A DNA stretch of 64,000 nt from Helicoverpa zea (taxonomy: Eukaryota; Arthropoda; Insecta; Lepidoptera; Noctuidae). The DNA is taken from contig NC_061472.1 of NCBI RefSeq assembly GCF_022581195.2, positions 3,596,001 to 3,660,000 of the forward strand, in the 5' to 3' direction. The first letter of the stretch is position 1. Each line of letters begins with the position of its first letter. The translations under genes and the position numbers were made by a program. Positions 59,511 to 64,000 of this stretch are shown here, piece after piece. The notes beneath the pieces were generated by a model. That model searched no databases and was not told the origin of the DNA. It was given only the letters and a program-made list of their open reading frames with translations.

Positions 59511-62500
59511 ATACCTAAAGTGTACCTGAATGGTCTATTTATTTTAAATTAGGTTATGTTACATAATCGGGAGAATCGGATAAATCAAAGCACGAGAGAG
59601 CCAAACAAAGCGCAAGGACCAACTACCCTTCCTGTTCTCGAAGCGTTTCGTTGTATTTTTGAACCTTCATAAAGTATTTCTGAATACATGTAATGAGGAT
59701 GTACAGAGCAAGGTAATTATGGGAATAATTAAAACTGGTGCTAAGCACATGCAATTGTTTTTATCTGATGACCCTATGCAACTGCAACTGTATGCAACTG
59801 TAATTATTTACTAATTACTTCGAACTCATCTTACATCATAACAATAGGCCACATAATAACCATCTAATGATACAATTCAAAACATCGACAACAATTTATA
59901 AATAAAATAACTAAAGCACAAACAAATTCTATAACAGCGGCCATGTTTGTTTACGTTTGTGACGTCATAGAAACAATTGACTGTTTATGTCAATAGCTGA
60001 TGACAATAAGACGCTGTGATATTGTTTAGATATTTGAATAAACTATTGAGATGTTTAGTTTTTTTTCTGTTCTAATTGGAAGATATACAGTTATTAATTT
60101 GTCAGTTTAATTAAGCATCACAAGGAGATATTCCATTCGCAGGTCGTTCCGATTTCGCTTTATGGTCAGGCAGATTTGAGAAAATTCCGACACTAGGGAT
60201 TTTTGATTCAAAAATAAAATAGGGGCTTTTATAAGAAGATGAAGATCGAATTTTAATTCTCAGCCTTCCAATACCCTATCTGGTAATAAATTAGGTAGTT
60301 AAAACCATGCTAAAATACCTACCAGAGATAACTATAGAACCCAATAAAAGTTTTACAATACTACAAATATAACGGAGTAATTCGCACCTTTCAACGTCTT
60401 TGATTTATTACCCGAATTAAAAGGGAAAGGAGAGGTTATGAGTTTAGCTGGTTATGTTTTTGATGTCTTCAGAAGGTTAGTAGAGATTTGGGGTATTAAA
60501 ACACTTTCCCTGGCATAGGTTATTCATTTTATGAGTGGCAAACTTTGAGATCCCGCTATTTTGGTACTCCATGCTGGTTGTTTTACACGGTTAAGCATTT
60601 CGAAGGTGTTAAGTTAAAGTCCCAGTATATAATATAGCCTATCACACTGACAAACTACGTATACTTCTATCGGTGAAAAAAAATCAAAATCAGTTTAGTA
60701 ACTCCGAAGAATACCCCTACAACACCACACACACAATCTATACACCTGTATAATATTATTATTATAGAAAACATTATGTCATTTAATGACTAGAAAACTA
60801 GACCATAACCTAATACAGAACCTAATCAATCCATTTGCAAAATTTCATCCAAATTCGTCAAGCAGTTAAGTCGTGATTGATAACCAAAAACTACGCGATC
60901 TCCCACGCGGTTGAAATTCCTTCCGCTTATGGATGCTTTTATATAGTTGGCATAATTTACATATATACATAATATATATAAGTATTTGTATATCTGTCTG
61001 TCTGTTATGCGTCAGTTCAGACCGTGGGACCGAGTAGTACGTGACTGCTTGCATTAGGTAACCTTGTCACTATGAAGGAGGTATTAGGTACATTTTTTTG
61101 GCTAAGATACTTATTACTCCAATTTATGTTTTGTTAAGTAATTTCTATGTTACACTTGTCGGTCTGTTGGCAGAAAAGCTGCTGGATCAATTCCTAGTTA
61201 AGATATTTCATCATGTAGATATCAACATATGTTTTTATTTCTTTGTAAGTTCTAAGAATATCTGAGCCAAACTTGGTAAAATTACGCATGCAATAAACCA
61301 CTAAAACTACAAAAATAAAACACTTCAAACAACAAACTTATCTAGCTGAACGCATCGAAAAAATATTTCAAAAACATTTCAGATAAATCAGCAATCGGAA
61401 GCACTTTGGCGCACGTGCCAAAATTGCAGTTTTCGAGAATAACCCCTGACAAAACGAACATACAGACAGTCAAGTGGTACTTTCACTATCTCCTCTCTAT
61501 CACGTTTGAGGGGATCCTGAATATTTTTAAAAAGCACTTCGGCGTCCGCCAAATTCAAGTGATTTTAACAGCATAACGGGTTCGAGTCCATTTTTAGTGT
61601 AGGAAGACACTAAAGTACCGTCGGGTGTCGATTGGTACTTTATGTGAATTGGTACTTTTGTATTGTCTGGTGGAAAGTGGATAATAGTTGAAAGAAATTG
61701 TTTTAAGGGGTTGCAATTTTTTTTGCATTGGTCTTTTATAGTTGAATGTAGACCTTATGAATCAATTATATTTACTCTGCACTATATTATTTTTTTAACG
61801 TGACAAGGGTGAGGTACTGTTAGGGTTGCCAGAAATGGCTGTTGGGAAAACAAAGGAAATCCTGGAAAAGAGACAGGGTATAAAAATCATTACATTAATG
61901 AATAGCTCTTACCATGCTGTTACCCCTGTCAGACTCCCTCGACATATAGCAAATATGACAAACCCATCTACACTTATCATATTCTAAACTATCTAGACCC
62001 AAAAAAAATCTCTTGCAAAAGATATTTATACACTTTATATCTCCGGTATACTGAACTCATTAACGCCACAAAGATGACGCATAAACGAAAAAAATGTCAT
62101 TATGTCAACCTGTACACCAAATAAACTGGTGCCTGTAGACTTTGGTTAAGTACTTGGTTAAACCAAGTGACTCACGATTACAAACCGTTAGTCTTAGTGC
62201 TACTTTTGTATAAACTTCAGCCTAGGAAAACTTGGAATGACTGCATTGATAACCCCGTAGTGCATAATGATCAAAGATACATACATATTCTGTTTTTATT
62301 TAGCTGTTAACACTGATAGAAAGATTGACCGCCTTAACATTAATAACATCGCCTTTTAGACTTACAATATAGACAGAATTAAAATATCTCTCAAAACAAA
62401 GAATTCCAAAGGTAAAGTCACTAACAACAATTCAAGAAAAACAATAAACAAACATAAATTAAACATACAAACAAAACTTCATCATGAAACAAATTGGAAT

Positions 62501-62835
62501 GACAATAACAGTGCACAAATCCAGTTCACACTTGAATGAAATACATATTCATATAAATCAGCGGTCCTACAGTTTCAATGTAACTGACATCCCGTTGTAA
62601 GAGCCGCAAGGACTATCATACTGCATTGTTTCCAACTCATCGGACCTCTATCATAATGATAATTGCTATATAAATCACTCGCATTAAAACCAAGGTTACC
62701 ATTGAGCAGGGCTGTGCTGCAGGGCTGAATTATTGTGGTGCTCAAGGATGAAATGATGATCCAACCCTATCTATGTCTAAACGATTTCAGTTTTATAATT
62801 GGGGGCCTAATTAGTCTGTAAGTAATTTGAACTAC
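59511..62835. other. AT-rich non-coding sequence
   Basis: Another TGACGTCA at 59960-59967 has no recognisable exon beside it. Bases 60630-60715 (ATATAGCCTATCACACTGAC, ATCAAAATCAGTTTAGTAAC) and 60845-60880 look like worn repeat phrases of the Helitron-like or LINE-tail type. No gene recognised. Confidence 0.45.
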
Positions 62836-62964
62836 TATGTGGTCCCTCCCACTAGATGGGCGGATGATCCGGTCAAGGTCGCCGGGAAGCAGTGGATGCG
62901 GGTTGTTGAAAATCGAGCAAACTTGGAGAAGACCTTTGACCAGCAATGGACGTCTTTCGGCTGA
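62836..62964 (+). pseudogene. Non-LTR retrotransposon C-terminal fragment
   Basis: In frame to a TGA at 62962-62964 the plus strand reads PPTRWADDPVKVAGKQWMRV and then ENRANLEKTFDQQWTSFG. The RW.DD..KVAG..WM...........F..QWTSFG pattern closes many lepidopteran LINE polymerase proteins annotated as endonuclease-reverse transcriptase. Only the last 40-odd residues are present and no upstream polymerase motif is seen, so this is a 5'-truncated insertion. Clade not assigned; it differs from the GRPKKRW tail at 26262. Confidence 0.75.
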
Positions 62965-64000
62965 CACGACGATTGTCAGAGAAGTATCGTATAATGATGG
63001 TTTGCAAATGATGACCCGATTGCGCAATATGTTGTTATGATTAGCAGAAACTTCTTTATCTGTTTATCTATCAGTTTAATCTGCAGTATCTTTGACCATG
63101 ATCAATAAGGAATTAATTAATAAATCAGTCTTTTATTTATTCATCAGCTCTTCTATTCAATTTATCTTGTCCATACGAAACTTCGGCTTGACTTATAAAG
63201 TCTTTCAGATTTTGGGCCCTTTTAAATGTCTCCAAATTATGGATTATGCTCTCGAGACAGCCCTAAATAACAGATAAATACAGTAAAGTCTTTATTGTGC
63301 GTAAATGGACAATTTACATATTTAATCCACCATGAGATGAGACTGGTCAGTTCCCTGCATTAAGTTGTGAAGCTGACACAGTGGGCTAATTATTGCATCA
63401 TTCTAGACCGATGGGATGAATGGCAATGCTAACTAGTTGAGTACGGTGATGTCAGTTTGTGGTGGAGTGATGAGGGCCAAGGTCAGAGGGTAGGAGTGAC
63501 CTCTACCTTTCCATCTAACTGTTTCGCGGAGTATTGTTTAAGAGTTTTTTTGGTACTTGAAAATTGCATGCCAAAAGAATTTGCCTATTTGTTAAAATAG
63601 CATATTTAACAACTTAACATAAATTTGTTGATCTGATGTTACGATATTTCATAAAGTTTTTGACTAGTTCCAAAACCTACCGAAGCATGGTCTTCTTTAG
63701 CTAAGTCCTTAATTTTTATCTCAACATACCAAGAATCCCTTAATCCAAGTATAAAAAACTAAATCCAAAAGAACTGAACAAAGCTACAAGTAATGTCGGT
63801 GTTAAAATATTTTATTTTTTCCCTCAGCCAGCCCGCAGTGTGTCGAATCGCCATTACTATGTCTAATTCGAAATAGGTATGCGAATAACCTATGGCTCTC
63901 AGATCTTGATGTGTTTTATACATTTGGCTTTGAATTCCGTCCTTGATAGTGCAAAAAGTAAGGTCTGTATCTCGTTTTCTGACGTATGGGAATATAAATA
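62965..64000. other. Non-coding stretch to the window end
   Basis: Short open frames at 63092-63277 and elsewhere have no recognisable motif. Nothing else identified. Confidence 0.45.

Noticed and set aside
59930..60000. A 26-residue minus-strand exon starting MAAVIEFVCA
   Set aside because: Hydrophobic and short, with a stop and no donor before it; only the nearby TGACGTCA made it look interesting.

Overview
This 64 kb window is AT-rich eukaryotic DNA and almost certainly comes from a moth or butterfly. The main evidence is a dense scatter of dispersed repeats whose wording I recognise from Lepidoptera. These include a tRNA-headed SINE of the type seen in noctuid moths, a second short repeat family with the word GTTGGGGTCGG, Helitron-like fragments ending in GCTAGT, a (GTCY)n-bearing MITE, and RTE-like and R1-like LINE tails. 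The repeat spectrum looks noctuid, but that is inference from memory. I found no host protein-coding gene, rRNA, functional tRNA or CRISPR array, and no bacterial-style operon. The window is best read as intergenic sequence or a very large intron filled with old and some young mobile DNA.

Layout. 1-10 kb holds Helitron-like fragments, a 231 bp MITE with perfect 60 bp inverted ends (2251-2481) and the (GTCY)n MITE (8558-9131). 10-24 kb holds more Helitron-like copies, several GTTGGGGTCGG-family copies and a nearly complete tRNA-derived SINE (15478-15838). 24-30 kb holds an RTE-like LINE C-terminus (26262-26676) and an R1-clade LINE 3' end (28975-29470). 33.9-34.8 kb is a PIF/Harbinger-type transposon, with TTA target duplications, that keeps only a first transposase exon. 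35-53 kb is mostly degraded repeats. 53.2-54.2 kb is a 1 kb composite Helitron-like element with internal tandem duplications and an R1-type 3' UTR embedded in it. 56965-57078 is a 114 bp hairpin MITE. 58.5-59.5 kb is the most unusual object in the window. 62836-62964 is another LINE C-terminus.

The most interesting locus (58533-59510) has matching inverted ends and contains two short open exons on opposite strands that point at each other. Each begins with ATG and ends exactly at a GTAAGT splice donor, and each has a TGACGTCA palindrome upstream. One encodes a THAP-type zinc-finger start. The other encodes a 42-residue start that I associate, from memory only, with multicopy insect proteins carrying a YqaJ-like nuclease domain. 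I read the locus as an internally deleted copy of a larger two-gene DNA transposon whose genes are transcribed inward from both ends.

The recognisable protein pieces all belong to mobile elements (THAP exon, Harbinger exon, RTE-like and R1-like LINE ends). They do not form a pathway. They record successive insertions, with some elements nested in others.
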